Assembly (NCBI GenBank): GCA_910574455.1
Contig: CAJSYZ010000004.1
Span: 4,164,599 to 4,228,598 of the forward strand
From: Trichaptum fuscoviolaceum
Taxonomy: Eukaryota > Basidiomycota > Agaricomycetes > Hymenochaetales > Trichaptaceae
Length of the DNA stretch: 64,000 nucleotides
Direction of reading: 5' to 3'
Both the position numbers and the translations under genes were made by a program. The notes beneath the pieces were generated by a model, which saw only the letters and a list, made by a program, of their open reading frames with translations, made no database searches and was not told where the DNA came from. This document shows, piece by piece, positions 24,143 through 36,682 of this stretch; position 1 is the stretch's first letter, and each line of letters begins with the position of its first letter.

Positions 24143-25339
24143 TTATGAACGAATTCTCTTCGCAAGGACAGCATGAGCTTCTGGTCCTGGGTCACACTTC
24201 TTCAGTCTGTCATAGTCGTACCTGAGTAGATGTAAGAAAACTAATGACAACTCAAATAAAGATAGCATCCAATACCATGTTAGTGTTGAATCCGAAGTCG
24301 TGACGATTGTGCGCTGGGCATACGACCAAATTGCAGCTGCGCAACCAAAGTGAGTCGGGAGTGGATTGTGCGGGCGATGTGCAATAAGTAGCTAAATAGA
24401 GCATTTGTGATTAATATGACAGATCGCAGTATTGCGAAGGTAACCTTACTGTGTCAGGATATAACGCCGGTCTGCGGAATTTCAGCGATATTTCCTTCAG
24501 GATCAAGGAGATCCCCTTTCCAGAGATCATGTCGTTTGCACGATTTGGCCCTCCTAAGTCAAGAGCGAGGCTGCGCATCCATTGTATCCGAGCCTGTTCG
24601 TTCGTAAATCATTGAAGTCGGCTTTTTACACTTAGTTGAAGATAGAGATTACTTACAGATTCCAAGTAACGCACTGGCGGTAAACAGATAGTGAACACAT
24701 CTTCTCAGATAATTATGCATGCAGTAAAAGCGCACAATACCGCACATTATTCACATGTCTGTCGAGAAAACAGAAACACAGCATAAGAGACATACATATA
24801 CTCAGTAGATACTTGATCTGGCGTACCTGAACGAATCAAGGTCTCCCCAGACAACTTTCTGTTCGAAGAAGGATTGTGGGTCATATCTGAGGCGATATCT
24901 TCATGCATAAGATAATATTCCATGCATAAGACGAAAACGGTCGACACAGACCCTAATTCAGATAACTTCGCCCGAGCTTCGTCTTCCGGAGTCAAGATGT
25001 CCCCAATTCCTGCTTCCTGAGTTCCGGAGCTTGAAGAGTGCAATTCTCTGCGTTGGTAAGAATGGTCAAGCTTGTAAGTCTGCTCGGGGTGGATGAACCC
25101 GTCGCCTGGGTGAGCTGGGCCTTCCGTCCCTGGTTCCAAGTAAAAGGGAGAAGAAGGGTCACGAAAAGCTGCCTGGAGTTTCTGAATACAGCAGGAGAGC
25201 CATTAGATCCATTGAGGTAGATAGAGAATTAGGTATGCACCTCGATCGTAGACGAACTGGATGAAGATGAGAAGTTCTGTCGTGTAGCAGCAATCCTTTG
25301 TAGTTTTGCCGCTTTGCGCAGCACGGTCTTGTACTGCAT
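24143..25339 (-). CDS. Hotdog-fold thioesterase-like protein (4HBT type)
   Basis: The gene is cut into many small exons. The start at 25339 gives MQYKTVLRKAAKLQRIAATR, a basic, Arg/Ser-rich N-terminus that could be a mitochondrial presequence. Later exons give FRDPSSPFYLEPG, FFEQKVVWGDLDSF, RHVNNVRYLRYLES, ARIQWMRSLALDLGG, ISGKGISLILKEISLKF and RRPALYPDT, then LLIAHRPHNP, SDSTLTWYDYDRLKKC and the end AKRIRS. The VVWGDLDSFRHVNNVRY signature is the active-site helix of 4-hydroxybenzoyl-CoA-thioesterase-like proteins (D then HVNN). A broader role in acyl-CoA hydrolysis is inferred; the physiological substrate is unknown. The exon around 24.8-24.7 kb is the weakest join: RHVNNVRY lies in a short exon between two introns. 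No exon is without a splice signal. Confidence 0.75.
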
Positions 25340-25886
25340 TATCCTTGATATCATTTCAGTGCTTAATCCACTAGTTCAGGCTTTGTCGCTGTAGTGACAG
25401 TGTAGTCGGTCGAATTAACGAATTCGCAGAGTGCAGACGCAGTGATAGCCAACTGACCGTTAGCCGGTGAAGTTGACCCGATGGCGCTAAAACAGGCGCC
25501 TAATCGTGACTTGACTGCCGGTGTGACAAAGTGACAGGGCTGCTAAGTGTCACAGCTCATATATAGCGAGCGAAAATTTGACGATCCTTCATCCCTTCAT
25601 CCCTCGCTACCTCCTTCACCACACATTTCTTCCTTTGTGAGTATTTTCATTTTTCAATACTTAACTTTAGGATGAACTCTTAGATGACGAGTCCGACTTA
25701 TTGTGAGCGCGGTTTCCGCGTTTTGCATGTTTCGTGACGATACTATCTTTAAATTACCATTCATGCTTTACTGAACCGTTTTCAACTCTTTTCATTTCGT
25801 TGTATCTCGAGTATCGAACGATATCATTGACATCAAGTATCTTTACAGACTCGCTTTCATCGTTACACATATCTCTTTTCATCACT
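25340..25886. promoter_or_regulatory. Shared promoter of the thioesterase and TSR4
   Basis: 547 bp divergent spacer. A CCTTCATCCCTTCATCCCTC pyrimidine stretch lies near 25587-25608, oriented towards TSR4. No gene is recognised in it. Confidence 0.45.
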
Positions 25887-27741
25887 ATGGCTGTGCATGA
25901 CGATTCAGACTGGTCAGACTCGGACGATGAAGAGCTGTCTGGCATGGAAACATCAGTGCTCTTGGGTGTCCCTGATGGCCCAATGGATAAGCAAGAGGAC
26001 GCAGAAGATGCAGCAGTGTCACGCATAGGCGGGTACCCTGTACGCTTGTTCGCCTTACACTCGATAGTGTGTACAGTTGATAATAATCGAAACATTTCCT
26101 TTGTGCCCTATGCCCCATTCGTGTGATTATTCCGTTGTTTTACAACGTCCGTCCGTGCAAATGCTTGTGCCTCTGCTGGTATCATGGTATAAGGCATTCT
26201 TGTCCAGCGTTGAACCACCCCTGTCAAGTGCACAATGCAAAAACTGTTCGTTTCCTATGGAATTGCTTGTGCAGTTATGGTGCCCATTCGAAGAGAGCAC
26301 AATGGATCGAGCGCTGTACGTCTTCGGCTGCGCTCGAAGTGCATGCCAACATAAGCCTGGAAGGTGAGGCATCTCCGTACAGTGCTTAGGCAAAGTCGGT
26401 AATGAATATTCATTGATAGTATTCGCGCCTACCGCGGACTACGCTATAATGCCTCTTATGCTGAGAAACTGGCGAAGAAACTAGCGAAAAAGAAAGCCAG
26501 GCAAGAGAAGGCGACATTGTTCATGAAGAAGATAGATGAAGCGAGAGAGAAAGAAAAAATGGCAGCGAAAGTGAACCCGTTTTCAGTGAGTTTTTTTACG
26601 AGCAGATCTAAAAATTTAGATACTCATGAAACCTCTAGATGAGCAAAGGTTCCACGACAACGACTGGTGCTCTATTTGGATCTGCGTCAGCTCTTGAGGG
26701 TGGAAGTGGGATTGGTTCGCAGCTTTTTGGAGCTGCAGTCACAGACCTCTCGGAGTCTGATGATGATGATGAAGTATCTGAACCCCCACCGTCTGAGCCG
26801 GAGCTCGATGATGATAGCGGTCTCGAAGATGCAGTAGAATCAGAATCAGAGGATGAACTTGATTCTGCAAGCTCCTCATCCATCCTTGAAGTTCCCGCCT
26901 CAACTCCCTCCGCAACCTCTCCCTGGCGATCAGCACCTGCTTACTCGCCCGTGCTGTACCTCTCTACATCGTCGGAGTACCTCCCGCCCTCTTCAAAGCC
27001 CAAAACGGCTGTGTCTGCAGACGATGGGCTCGGTCCAGCGAAGGAAGGCAAGTCTAGAAAAGCCGGTAAAGAGGCTGATAAGGAGCACACTGAGTGGAAC
27101 AATGCCATGGAGGGATATGAGAATAGTTTGGATATCGATCATGTGTTCGAGAGGTTTGTTAACAGAGTAGGGTACGAGGGGGAGCAGTGCGTGCGGTGGG
27201 TCTTTGCTAAATCTCACTGATTGTAACTGCCTTCCTTATCATAATTAAACTACACAGATACGAGCTTGATGGAACACCCTTACCTTACGCTCACGACTCT
27301 GTATTCGACTCTCTTTTCCCCTCAAGTCCCGAAACGCAATCAACTCTTTTCACACAGGCGCAGGGTAAAGTCACCCCTCTCGCAGGCAGACGCATATACG
27401 ATCCAACTTCCAAGGTTATAACACCCTGTCCTCAGTGTGGAGGCCGACGTGTTTTTGAGTGTCAGCTCATGCCGAACCTCATTCAGGTTCTTCAGAACAA
27501 ATGCACTTCGTCGGCCGTAGACGGGAAAAGCGAGAACTGGGAAGAAAAAAGCGAAGAAGAAAGGAAGAAAGAGTTAGAGCGCATCCTCAAGGATGCGAAG
27601 AGTGGAGATGGGAGAGGCATGGAGTGGGGAACGGCTCTTATTTTCTCGTGTGAAAAGGACTGTTGCGTTGATGAGGACGGGAAGGAGCGAGCGAAGGATA
27701 GGTGGGCGGAAGAGCTCGTACTTGTTCAGTGGGAGGAGTAA
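25887..27741 (+). CDS. TSR4: PDCD2/TSR4 family ribosome-biogenesis chaperone
   Basis: Five exons (25887-26039, 26194-26363, 26420-26585, 26639-27195, 27258-27741) join in frame to 509 residues. The N-terminal half has the conserved RIGGYPAF start and the first zinc-binding part (QCKNCSFPMELLVQLWCPF, then FGCARSACQ). An acidic, Ser-rich linker follows (about residues 190-260). The C-terminal PDCD2_C domain reads CPQCGGRRVFECQLMPNLI and MEWGTALIFSCEKDC. In yeast Tsr4 is a dedicated chaperone of ribosomal protein uS5 (Rps2) needed for 20S pre-rRNA processing. Intron 1 ends in AAG rather than CAG/TAG, but the join restores the invariant IGGYPAF motif. It converges on the peroxiredoxin gene. Confidence 0.92.
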
Positions 27742-27893
27742 GTGGCAAGAGTGACGAAAGAAGTGTAATTTCCGAATAGACATACATGTACTTCTGTTCT
27801 GAACATAAAGGTAATCATTCGTCGGTTGGTATTAAGAGGCTCGAGGAGTGCACCACAAATCACCTATTTGAGCAAAACACAACTCAGATATTT

Positions 27894-28639
27894 CTATACG
27901 CTCAACTGCTTCAACCATGCTATCACATCTTCGACACCTTTGTCTGGAGGAAATACTGGGTACCAAACTTTCACTATTTTACCAGCTTGAACTGCGATAG
28001 TTAGACGCCTGACAAGTCTCTTTCCTTGGTATTCAAAAGTTGGTAGATTCAATGCGTTGGTGAGTTGCAGCTCGGCGTCGGAGAGCAAAGGGTAGGGAAG
28101 ATGTAAGCGCTCGATGAACTCCGCGTGAACGTCCATGGATTGTGTCGAGCATCCGAAAAGATGGCCAGGTTTGAGACCCGCAGTCAGCAAACTGTTGTAT
28201 GCATCGCGGTAAGAGCCTGTAGAAGTATAGCACATTAGTATCAATATGGAGAGAGATTCGCAATGAAGATTAATTGAGAGCCATACGACAGAATTCAAAG
28301 ACGTGAATTATATACACAATCCTGGGAAAGATATTGTATCTTAGACTAACAGTTTTGCGGAGTGCATCCTCGCGCGCCCGGAATTGCATTCCATTCTTCA
28401 GGCACAATTTCATCCGGAGCACCAGATCGAGGGTAAAAGAATACCACGACTACTCCTCGTTGCGAAAGCCCATTGATTGAGACTTTTCCATCTCCAGGAT
28501 TTGGTGAGATGCCGGGAGCCTGAGGTAGGGTGACTGGTATGAGAATGTCTTCCGGCAATGGTGATCCTACAAGGTGATCGCATGCCCCATCATCCTGAGG
28601 GATCGGTAGGTCTGGGGGGTAGCTGAAGTGCTGAGACAT
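27894..28639 (-). CDS. Peroxiredoxin (AhpC/TSA, BCP-like)
   Basis: Two exons (28639-28351 and 28216-27894) give 203 residues. The ATG at 28639 (MSQHFSYPPDLPIPQDDGA) is used because the longer frame upstream has no ATG. The thioredoxin-fold core shows VVVVFFYPRSGAP, GCTPQNC with the peroxidatic-type Cys followed four residues later by another Cys, SYRDAYNSLL, FGCSTQS and the end WYPVFPPDKGVEDVI. A Cys at both GCT and QNC fits the bacterioferritin-comigratory-protein type, where the second Cys can act as resolving residue. The intron splits the QNC codon and is in a conserved place. Role: reduction of hydroperoxides using thioredoxin, inferred from family. Confidence 0.85.
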
Positions 28640-29140
28640 CCCGCTGTCAGACGAGTAGTGCTGGTGGCCAATGCCAGGAAACAAACGGATTGACTCACGA
28701 CGGCTTGAGGCGGTCCCTATTTGGGCTTGTTTTGGAAAGCCGTAAATCCGAGACACAAGTTGCCATTTTTGGACTGAAAATCTTTTGTCTTTAAACTTTT
28801 GACTCTTCGACAAGCACAGCTCTTGCGCTCACCATGCTATCCGAAACACCCGAACACACCTGTGTGCCTGCGGAAGTAAATAGTCAATTAGCTTTGGCAG
28901 GGGGGATCGCCTGTATGTTTGACAGGTCTGACAGCGGAAGCAGGCCGTACGAGACAGAGGATAGGCTGACTCTGCGAGATGGATGTGGCTGGCGAAAGTA
29001 TAAAGGTGGCTGGGATGAGGCCTTGGAGGACATCAACAATTTCTGTCGTCTCTTCAACGTCTAATCTTCAGCTCTCCTCTGCTTTCTGCACACCAACTAC
29101 ACCTCCGCATCCGACCTTCAGTCGATATCAATTCATCGAG
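28640..29140. promoter_or_regulatory. Divergent spacer, peroxiredoxin and orphan gene
   Basis: 501 bp. An open frame runs into the next gene from 28979 but its first ATGs are not needed to start the protein. It most likely holds two promoters and 5' UTRs. Confidence 0.4.
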
Positions 29141-30213
29141 ATGTTCGCCCTCACTGCATCCACACGCAACGTGACTCGCATCTCTCCTACTCTTATGAGC
29201 GCGCTCGCCTACACGCAGCCCATCGCCTCTAACGACACACTCCCCATTGGACTTGGCTTCTCCATTGCGGGCCCATCAAACATCAGCATGTCGACTATTA
29301 CTGTCCTCTCTGATTCGGCCGGTTTTACCGCCGACACCACCACCACCAATTCTTCTGATGCTACAGCCTTAGATGAGCTTAGCAGCAGGCGCGGTTCGTT
29401 CCATCGTCGGGATTCGGGCAACAAAGTTTGCTCCTCGCCAGCAGCCCCTGTTCTACAGTGCGCTGCGACGTTGCCGTCGATGCCGTTCTCACCGCCTGCA
29501 GCGCAGTCACCCGTAATGCTCCAGTCGTCGGTGATGCCGTGGGTCTTCACACCTCCCGTGACCACCCCGGCCACTCCCGGTCATGATGATGCGCATGATG
29601 AGGGATATTTCCCTCCGATTCAGAGCTTCCAAGCGGCGTCTGCGTGGATGTCGAGTGCTAATCAATCGGTGAGTTACTTTGTATTTTCTGAAAGTTATTA
29701 TATAACTGACTCTCTCTTCTTCGATAGATTACCACCCGGGACACTAGACCTAGCCTCGCTGCCCGCCGCCGCTCTTCTACTACTACCCATTTCTATTCAA
29801 GCGGCGGGCCGCAAGTGTCCACCAACTTCGCTGCGGCAGCTTCGTCATACCTCGAAGCACGCAACAACAGCACTATTATTGCCAACACTCATACGAGCCC
29901 CGGCGCTGCTATAGAGCACGTCGGCCTTGGCATCACCAACATGCGCATCTCCGAAAACGACACTGCAGAGGAGACCGAGATGCGCACGCAACATAACTTT
30001 TACGACGACGACGACACCTTAATCAACGAGAATGATATGGAGGATGAGGATGGATGGGACGCAGATGTTGAGATGGACGGCGAGGAAGAAATCTCGGGGC
30101 TTCGGGTGCTCAAGTCTTGCAAAGAGCGTATCCCGACCCCTTACAACAAACCGAGCAAACCAGACTCCAGCTCATGGCGCTCACTCGACTTCACCATTGG
30201 GCAGGCCCTTTGA
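29141..30213 (+). CDS. Orphan low-complexity protein, 337 aa
   Basis: Two exons (29141-29668 and 29728-30213) join in phase 0. The ATG at 29141 starts MFALTASTRNVTRISPT; an upstream in-frame ATG at 28979 would add 54 residues. The protein is rich in Thr, Ser, Pro and Ala, with an acidic Asp/Glu block near the C-terminus (YDDDDTLINENDMEDEDG) and several possible N-glycosylation or phosphorylation sites, but no clear signal peptide or membrane segment. I do not recognise the family. Codon use and the clean GT-AG intron support that it is real. Disorder makes a regulatory or scaffold role possible, but that is not shown. Confidence 0.6.
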
Positions 30214-31016
30214 AAACCAAACGGACTTAACGGACATAACATTCATGTAGACTCAGAAATCATGTACTTTAATTTCAATTAAAACAAAAACAATCAAAAA
30301 TATCAAATATCACATACAACTTCTTCGCGTGCATTTCGAAATCCATCATTTCCAGTTCATCTTCGGAGGCAATTGTGAATCAAATAAGTCTGTCGTCTTT
30401 TTCAATCGAGTTCTCACAGTATCAGGAAAGGTCACTGTTTAAACCCACACCGTAGCTCTACATTATGAAGGTGATAAATACTTTTCGGAAACCATGCGAG
30501 ATTTTTGAAGAAAGTTACATTTGAACTTTGTGTTATAGGAGGAAGAGATAGAGACGCCATTGGCTCACTTTATGCGGGGTATCAGAACAAGAACATCATT
30601 TTCCCACACTAGCCAGCTGTGGCGCGACTTGTTGTGAGGTAAGAGCATCGAAGCGATCTTTCCCGACTACTTCCACCAACACCGTCTCCCTCAACTTTTT
30701 GCTCGTTGCTCCTCGACGCTGCTCAACAACGGCAGCGACGACGAGCTCCTGCCTAGCGCACATACTATCACTCTGGCGAAGGCTGAAACCGTGCACATCA
30801 TTAACGGCAATCAGTTTTTCGCGGTGGAAGCGTTGTCAATTCGGCGACCGAAGACGTTTTCTACACCAACCAAGATCAACGAACTCCTACGCGCTTTCCC
30901 CGCATTTCGCATACCATTCTGCTCTCAACAGCAGGTGTTTGATATTTTATTGTCAAAGGACACGCCGTAGCGCGTAAGACGAACTGGAAAGATACTGGTC
31001 CCTCAACGGAACCAAA
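30214..31016. other. 800 bp spacer upstream of the Smr gene
   Basis: No gene recognised. The right part (30600-31000) may be 5' UTR and promoter of the downstream gene. Confidence 0.45.
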
Positions 31017-34000
31017 ATGCTTGCTACACCGACAATTCTGTCGATTGCACCGGAGCCTCCGCAGAGGACCATTTCTGTTACATCTGTTAATGATGGTAAT
31101 GTTTCCGATAGCGGCTCAGGCTATTACTCTGGCCCTGAGGGTTTGGCCTCATCGCGTGCCAACAAGCATATACCGCAGACGCAGAAGTTCCCTCATTTAC
31201 GCGGTCAGCTATCAATAATTGCCCGTGAATACCGATTCAGGAAGCTCAGCCTTACCGTCTCTAGTAGTTTGGGCTCTTCGTCTGGCGCTGATAGTGATGC
31301 GGACGATAGTTATAGATGGGAAGAAGACGCTCGAGTCAGTTCGAGTCTTATTCGCGAAGTCGCTGCGTTACTCGATGAAGAGAAAGAAGATGAACTAAAG
31401 GAGCTACTAAAGTCGACATTTGAGATGGACGATGCTGCAGTGAGTATTAGATTCTCTAGCTGAGCTTATGCTCTCCTTCAACTCCCTCTGATTCTGGCTT
31501 CCTCCCTCATACAGACTGAGACACCCGTATTAGACTTGATGCACGCACACAAGGATGACATATCGGGCGTTCCGTTTTTATTCCTAACGCCCAATCGTAG
31601 ACCCATCTCTCGCCCTTCCTCTCGCGCATCGTCGCATTCATTTCGACTGGCACCAGGTCCTCCTAGGCCAGATACGCCGAACGCTACTATATCAGCGCCA
31701 AGCTCTCCCTCATTATTGGGACCGATTAGAAGACCACATACGCCGATCACAAGCCCACTTGCGACTGGGCTCAACTCCCATAGCTATATGACGGCGTCAC
31801 CGGGGACGTCACCAACTCTCGCTCATGTTCAGGCGACATCGTATTTAGCCACTAGTCTCCCAGCGTCACCTTTATCATCTCCGCGCCTCTTAAATGCGAA
31901 GGCATCGGAATTTAGACCGACACCCCGTCCATTATCAGCGGCTTCTTCGAACCCCGGCGCACCCACGATACTGTCTGGGAGACGTGCTGAGACACCTTCA
32001 CCTGACCTCTGGGCTCATGGATCAGGTGCCCTTCGAGGTGCTTCTAAGCTTGCTATTGCAAGTCCTCTTATACCGGACAACTCTTTGCTTCCACCTGGAA
32101 CGCCTCCACGTGCCCACACACCGACATCACCATTGAGGATATCATCAACAAGAGTCGATGAGCATGACGAGGACGAGGATCCTTTCGATCCCTTTTCTCA
32201 GGCGAAACAGAAAACGGAGCCGCTTACGTTTAATTCAGTACAAATGCCCGCGAACTCTGCTGACTTTGATGGTGGTCTGAGTAATTCATCGAATTCAAAC
32301 TCCAGTTTATCAGAGGATAGTACGCTGTGGGGTGGCTACCCTCATCCAGGCGCGTCGTACTCTGAAAATTACGATTATGACGGAGCGTTAGATCCTTCAG
32401 GATACGGGCCTGCAACGTACTACACTGATTACTCACAAACTGGTGTTGAGAATAATGAAGGCAACATGCTGGGATTTGACAATGAGTTTGACCCAGACAC
32501 GGCGGCTGCGCTAACGGATGGTATGACGCCTTTCGATGTCTTATCCAGTGTTTTTGGTGCGACGCTGGCTCCATCGGAACTGGAGGAAGCTCTTGCTGTC
32601 AATGGCTATGAATTCGAGCGTGCCATGCAGTGGCTTGTCGATCGTGCTCGCCCAACTATTACCGTGAATCAGCAGATTCAGCATAGCTCGGGCCGTGGCT
32701 TTGCCTATGGTGGAGGCGTTCAACTCGTACCTCGCTCACAAGCTGGGTTTATCAGAGGTGCTCGTGGGAACTTTGGGGGAACTGTGAACGCAAGAGGTGG
32801 CAGATTTAATAACAATAATGGGCGAACCCAGCAAGGCGGTAACAGGGTTTGCAGATATTTCCTTGCTGGCGAGTGCATGCGCGCCGACTGTCGCTTCAGG
32901 TGAGCCTGTGTCAATAAAGCATCAGCCATATCAGTGCTAAATTGGTGTTGTTCTAGTCATGATCTTGATAGAGCCTTGTGTCGTTTCTGGCTCCGTGGAA
33001 CCTGTGCGAAAGGCGAAGCCTGCGAGTTCTTGCATCACCTGCCGAATGAGATTGATGTGCAAGGTTTAACGAGCGCTATGTCTTACACCGATATCAATGA
33101 TCAGAATATGCAACAGGCGAATCAAGCGGTTCATGACGAGTTCCCTTCTTTGAGCCACGAAAGTATACGCAATGGGAATAAGCGAGGCTACGGGAACTAC
33201 AATGGAAACAATGCGAAGTATCAAGACCCGGGTCGCACAAGGTTCGCTGCAGCCGTGAAGAAAACGCCTACTCCGTTTGCTGGAGCACCGGTGGGTGGTC
33301 TCGCTGCGCAAATGGCCGGTCGGCGGGAGGCTAAGGCCATAGTCGGGGATAGCGTTTACTCCCGTCCGACAGTCATCGCCCCTCGACCATCACCGCGCAT
33401 TAAACTACGTGCTCCGGCTCTTTTGCCGACTCTTCCGACGGGAGATTCGGTCAGCCAGCTGTACATGGCATACCGATCACGAGCATTACAGCTCGGTGCC
33501 GCACGTAACGCATGCTTGTCGCGTGCTGCTGATGCTTGGCGTCGTGGGGACGGTGCGGCGGCAAAGCGCTTTAGTCGTGAGGGTCATGATCTCAATGCGA
33601 AAATGGCCACGGAGGCGGCAGAAGCTGCTGGTAAGCTTGTGCGGGAGCGCGCGAGAGTCGCGGAGTTGGCGGTGAGGAACCGTGATGCATCTTGGTCAGA
33701 CGACCCAGGTGACCGCGCCTCACGAGGCAAATCATGTGGAGGTGGATTAGGCGTTTGCTTAGGCGTTGCCAGCCAGAGCACCGCTGAGGATACGAGCAAG
33801 CTTACGCCTGAGGAAAGGACAGAGGTCGCTTTGGACCTCCATGGCCTCCATTCCAATGAAGCGTCCGAGGTTCTTGAGGAGTTCTTACTTTCTGTGAGTA
33901 TTTCGCTATTTTGTCGATGTTCAGTCGACTTAGATTTCTTTATTCAGCTTGAGCGCGAGCACTTCTTTGGTATTGGTGAGTTAAATCGAATTCAAAAGTT

Positions 34001-34200
34001 TATTGGTATCTCAATTGACTGTTTGTATAGCGTATGTCATCGTCGGAGAAGAGAAACATACAGGCACACAAGACCCAGGACGCGGTGCATCTAGAGCCCG
34101 CCTAGCCACCGGCGTGAAGGAATGGTTACACACCTGGGGCTACCCATGGAATGAACGCGACGGGATCATCTGGGTCGATCCCCTAACGCACATGCAATAA
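31017..34200 (+). CDS. CUE, CCCH zinc-finger and Smr domain protein (Cue2-like)
   Basis: Five exons (31017-31439, 31515-32899, 32957-33893, 33948-33975, 34031-34200) give 980 residues. A long Ser/Pro-rich N-terminal half is followed by a CUE-like segment (TPFDVLSSVFGATLAPSE, near 500), two CCCH fingers (CRYFLAGECMRADCRFSH and CRFWLRGTCAKGEACEFLH), a DUF1771 helix pair (YRSRALQLGAARNACLSRA) and a C-terminal Smr domain with LDLHGLHSNEA and VGEEKHTG. Smr domains with DxH are endonucleases; Cue2 in yeast and NONU-1 in worms cut mRNA at collided ribosomes. The CCCH pair would add RNA contact. The match to that pathway is inference from the domain set. The 28-nt exon 33948-33975 splits the Smr fold. 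Confidence 0.85.
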
Positions 34201-34920
34201 TAAAAAATGCAAGACACGAATGAAATATAAACGTCCTATGTAAACGCATCTTGGACAGGGAAAAATGTACATTTTTTGTTCTTTACTATGTTTGTTCGAT
34301 GGTTGGTTCCAAGGCCTCTATCTGTTGGGATTCTAGCATGATGCGTATGACAATTAAAGAAGTTTCGAATAACTATGCGATACCTAGGTCGTACAATGCA
34401 ATTGTAACGCGTATATTTACTGTACACAGTGTAATCTTCTGGATTTGTATAATATATGTTGCAGTTCGCCATGTTTTCCCGTCTATAGCATTCCTATAGT
34501 ATTTCACTGGAAACTGAGTAGTCGTTTGTGAACATGCAATGGTGGCAGGTTTCATGCCTCCGCCACATACCTCGAGTGGCTACATGTGCTATAGCACGCA
34601 AGTCATATTTCTTAGCCCAAATGTTCGTATTGTAGTATGTTAATTTACAATGGTATACATGAATTCATAATATACTGATGATTGGGGCGTTCACAAACAA
34701 CTTTGACCTAAAACTTATACATCATATGTTCCATTCTCTCTAGCGAAAGGGAGAAGCACAGAATATCTTGGTACAGAAGATGAATCTGATTTACCCGGTA
34801 GCGTTGTTGTCTGCAGAAGGTCGTGTGTCAAGTTCCAGAAGTGAAGTGAGATGGTATAGATAGTGTAGTGTATATTCGTGATTGGTCGTAAGAGTCGTCA
34901 AGGGCTTTGTTGGTTTATAT
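34201..34920. other. Convergent 3' spacer, 720 bp
   Basis: AT-rich sequence between two convergent stops. Only short ORFs; no RNA gene or repeat recognised. Confidence 0.5.
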
Positions 34921-36682
34921 TCATACATCCGATTGCTTTTCCACCTCGGATGGTTGCTGTACAGGTACGTTTGACTTCACATTCGTGATTGAAGCATCGG
35001 CATTCAACACGGAGGAAGACCCGACCGAAGAGGCAGACGGATCGCGCACCAGCACCATCGTTTGTGCTGGCTCATGCTCTGGGCTCCTCGGCTCAAGCGA
35101 TTCATCATCAACAGACGAATCCTCCGCCTCGCCCTCCCCATCTGAGCCCATGCCATTGAACATAGGTTCTTCGTATCCGTGTGGATTGGGAACCTCCTTC
35201 GCTACGGGTGCTCCGGTTTGAGATTGCCCGGACGCGACACTTGCACGAGAACTGAAGAATCCTGTGAACTTGCGCGAAATCCCTCCTGTCTGAGTACCAC
35301 CCGTAGTAGCCGGAGCCACGCTCGATGCTGCCGTAGGGGTAGACGAAGCGGAAGCATGCTCGACTCCTCCAGGAGAAACTATCACCGATCCTGCATTGCT
35401 AGAACCATTTCGCTGTTCAGAAGTGTCGACACGCCACAGCTTTCCAAGTGACCAACCCGAACCCCCTGATAAAGACTTTCGCGGTTCAGCAGGTTCTTCT
35501 TTTTCCACATCCTTATCAGTTGGAAGGGGTGGCAACTTCAATCCGCTTCCAGCAGACGCCGAACCCGAGCTTCCCGAGCCTTCTCCTATGCTGTGGTCGG
35601 AGATGAAAGTTCGTAATGCATGGACGCACTGATTTGATGCCTCGCAAGCTTCCTGTGTTTCACTAAGTTCGAGCTTCACATTTTGTAGCTCAGACCGTGC
35701 GGCATCGCGCTCGCGCTTAAGCATTTCAAGCTGTGCAGCAATTGAGTCGAATTGTGGCGGTTCCGGTGATAGCTGGCGCGGCAACTGAGGTGGTGATGGC
35801 GAAGATTTTGCACGATTGAAGAATCCCGATGCGCGACGCCCTTTGACCTCGCCTTCTTCTGGGAGAGAGGTGACGCGAGTCGGAGGAGATGCATTGACAA
35901 CGAGGGAGTCACTACTTGCATCCAAGAATGCGGCGTAGCCAGGCTCAGACACGGACGAGGTTCGCCTATGTGGGTTGACACGGACTGCCCCTGACCCAGT
36001 AAGCGGTGTGAAAGACATGCGCTTTGAAGAAGATGGTGGGCCGTTGGAAAAAAATGAATTTGCTCGCCCGGTATCGAGGCTTTGGAGTGTACTGATCTGG
36101 CTCATGCGTTTGCTTTCTGTTTGCAGGCGCATCAAGCCTCGTCTAAGAGGATACGATACTCAGTTAACATCCGAAGGCGGGAGACAGAGAAGTGGCTTAC
36201 CTGCTCTCCTCCACCTTTGCGCGCAGCATGTTTATTGCGTCGTCGTCGTCCTGGCTCTTCCTTCGCAGCCCGGCCACCTCATCTTCTAGAACCGAACAGC
36301 GTTCCGTTACAAGTGCAAGAGCTTCCTTCAACTCAGCCTCTCTTGAGTGAGCTAATGTGAGTGTTTCCACCAGACCGTCGCGTTCCTTCGTCATCTCTGC
36401 CAAGTTTCCGCGAAGGCCAGCCACAATGCTAGACAGTATGACAGGGTCAAGAGATATTGGCCGCTCTTTCTCCCCATGACCACCCAAGTTCATCGCTTCC
36501 AAGTCGGAGTGCTGTTCGCCTTCATGTTCCTCGTTGAGCTGTCTCTCTAATTCCAGAGACATATCTATTGAAGAAGGTCGATTGTGGTCGATGTCGTGTT
36601 GTTCAAGATGAGTAGAGGAAAAATCAAGGTGCTCGTCGTTTTCATGGTAATAAGCTCGGTCGATATTGTTGTCTGTGGACAT
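34921..36682 (-). CDS. Coiled-coil, Ser-rich protein of unknown function, 567 aa
   Basis: Two exons (36682-36201 and 36142-34921) join in frame. The N-terminal third is acidic and predicted to form a coiled coil (from ILSSIVAGLRGNLAEMTKER through DDAINMLRAKVEESR). The rest is disordered and Ser/Pro-rich with a second coiled-coil stretch (IAAQLEMLKRERDAARSEL) and motifs such as RRASGFFNRA and GISRKFTGFFSSR, which look like short basic-aromatic linear motifs. I do not recognise the family; similar proteins are common in Agaricomycetes. It lies downstream of and in the same direction as the RhoGEF gene, with 422 bp between them. No membrane or catalytic motif is visible. Confidence 0.7.
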
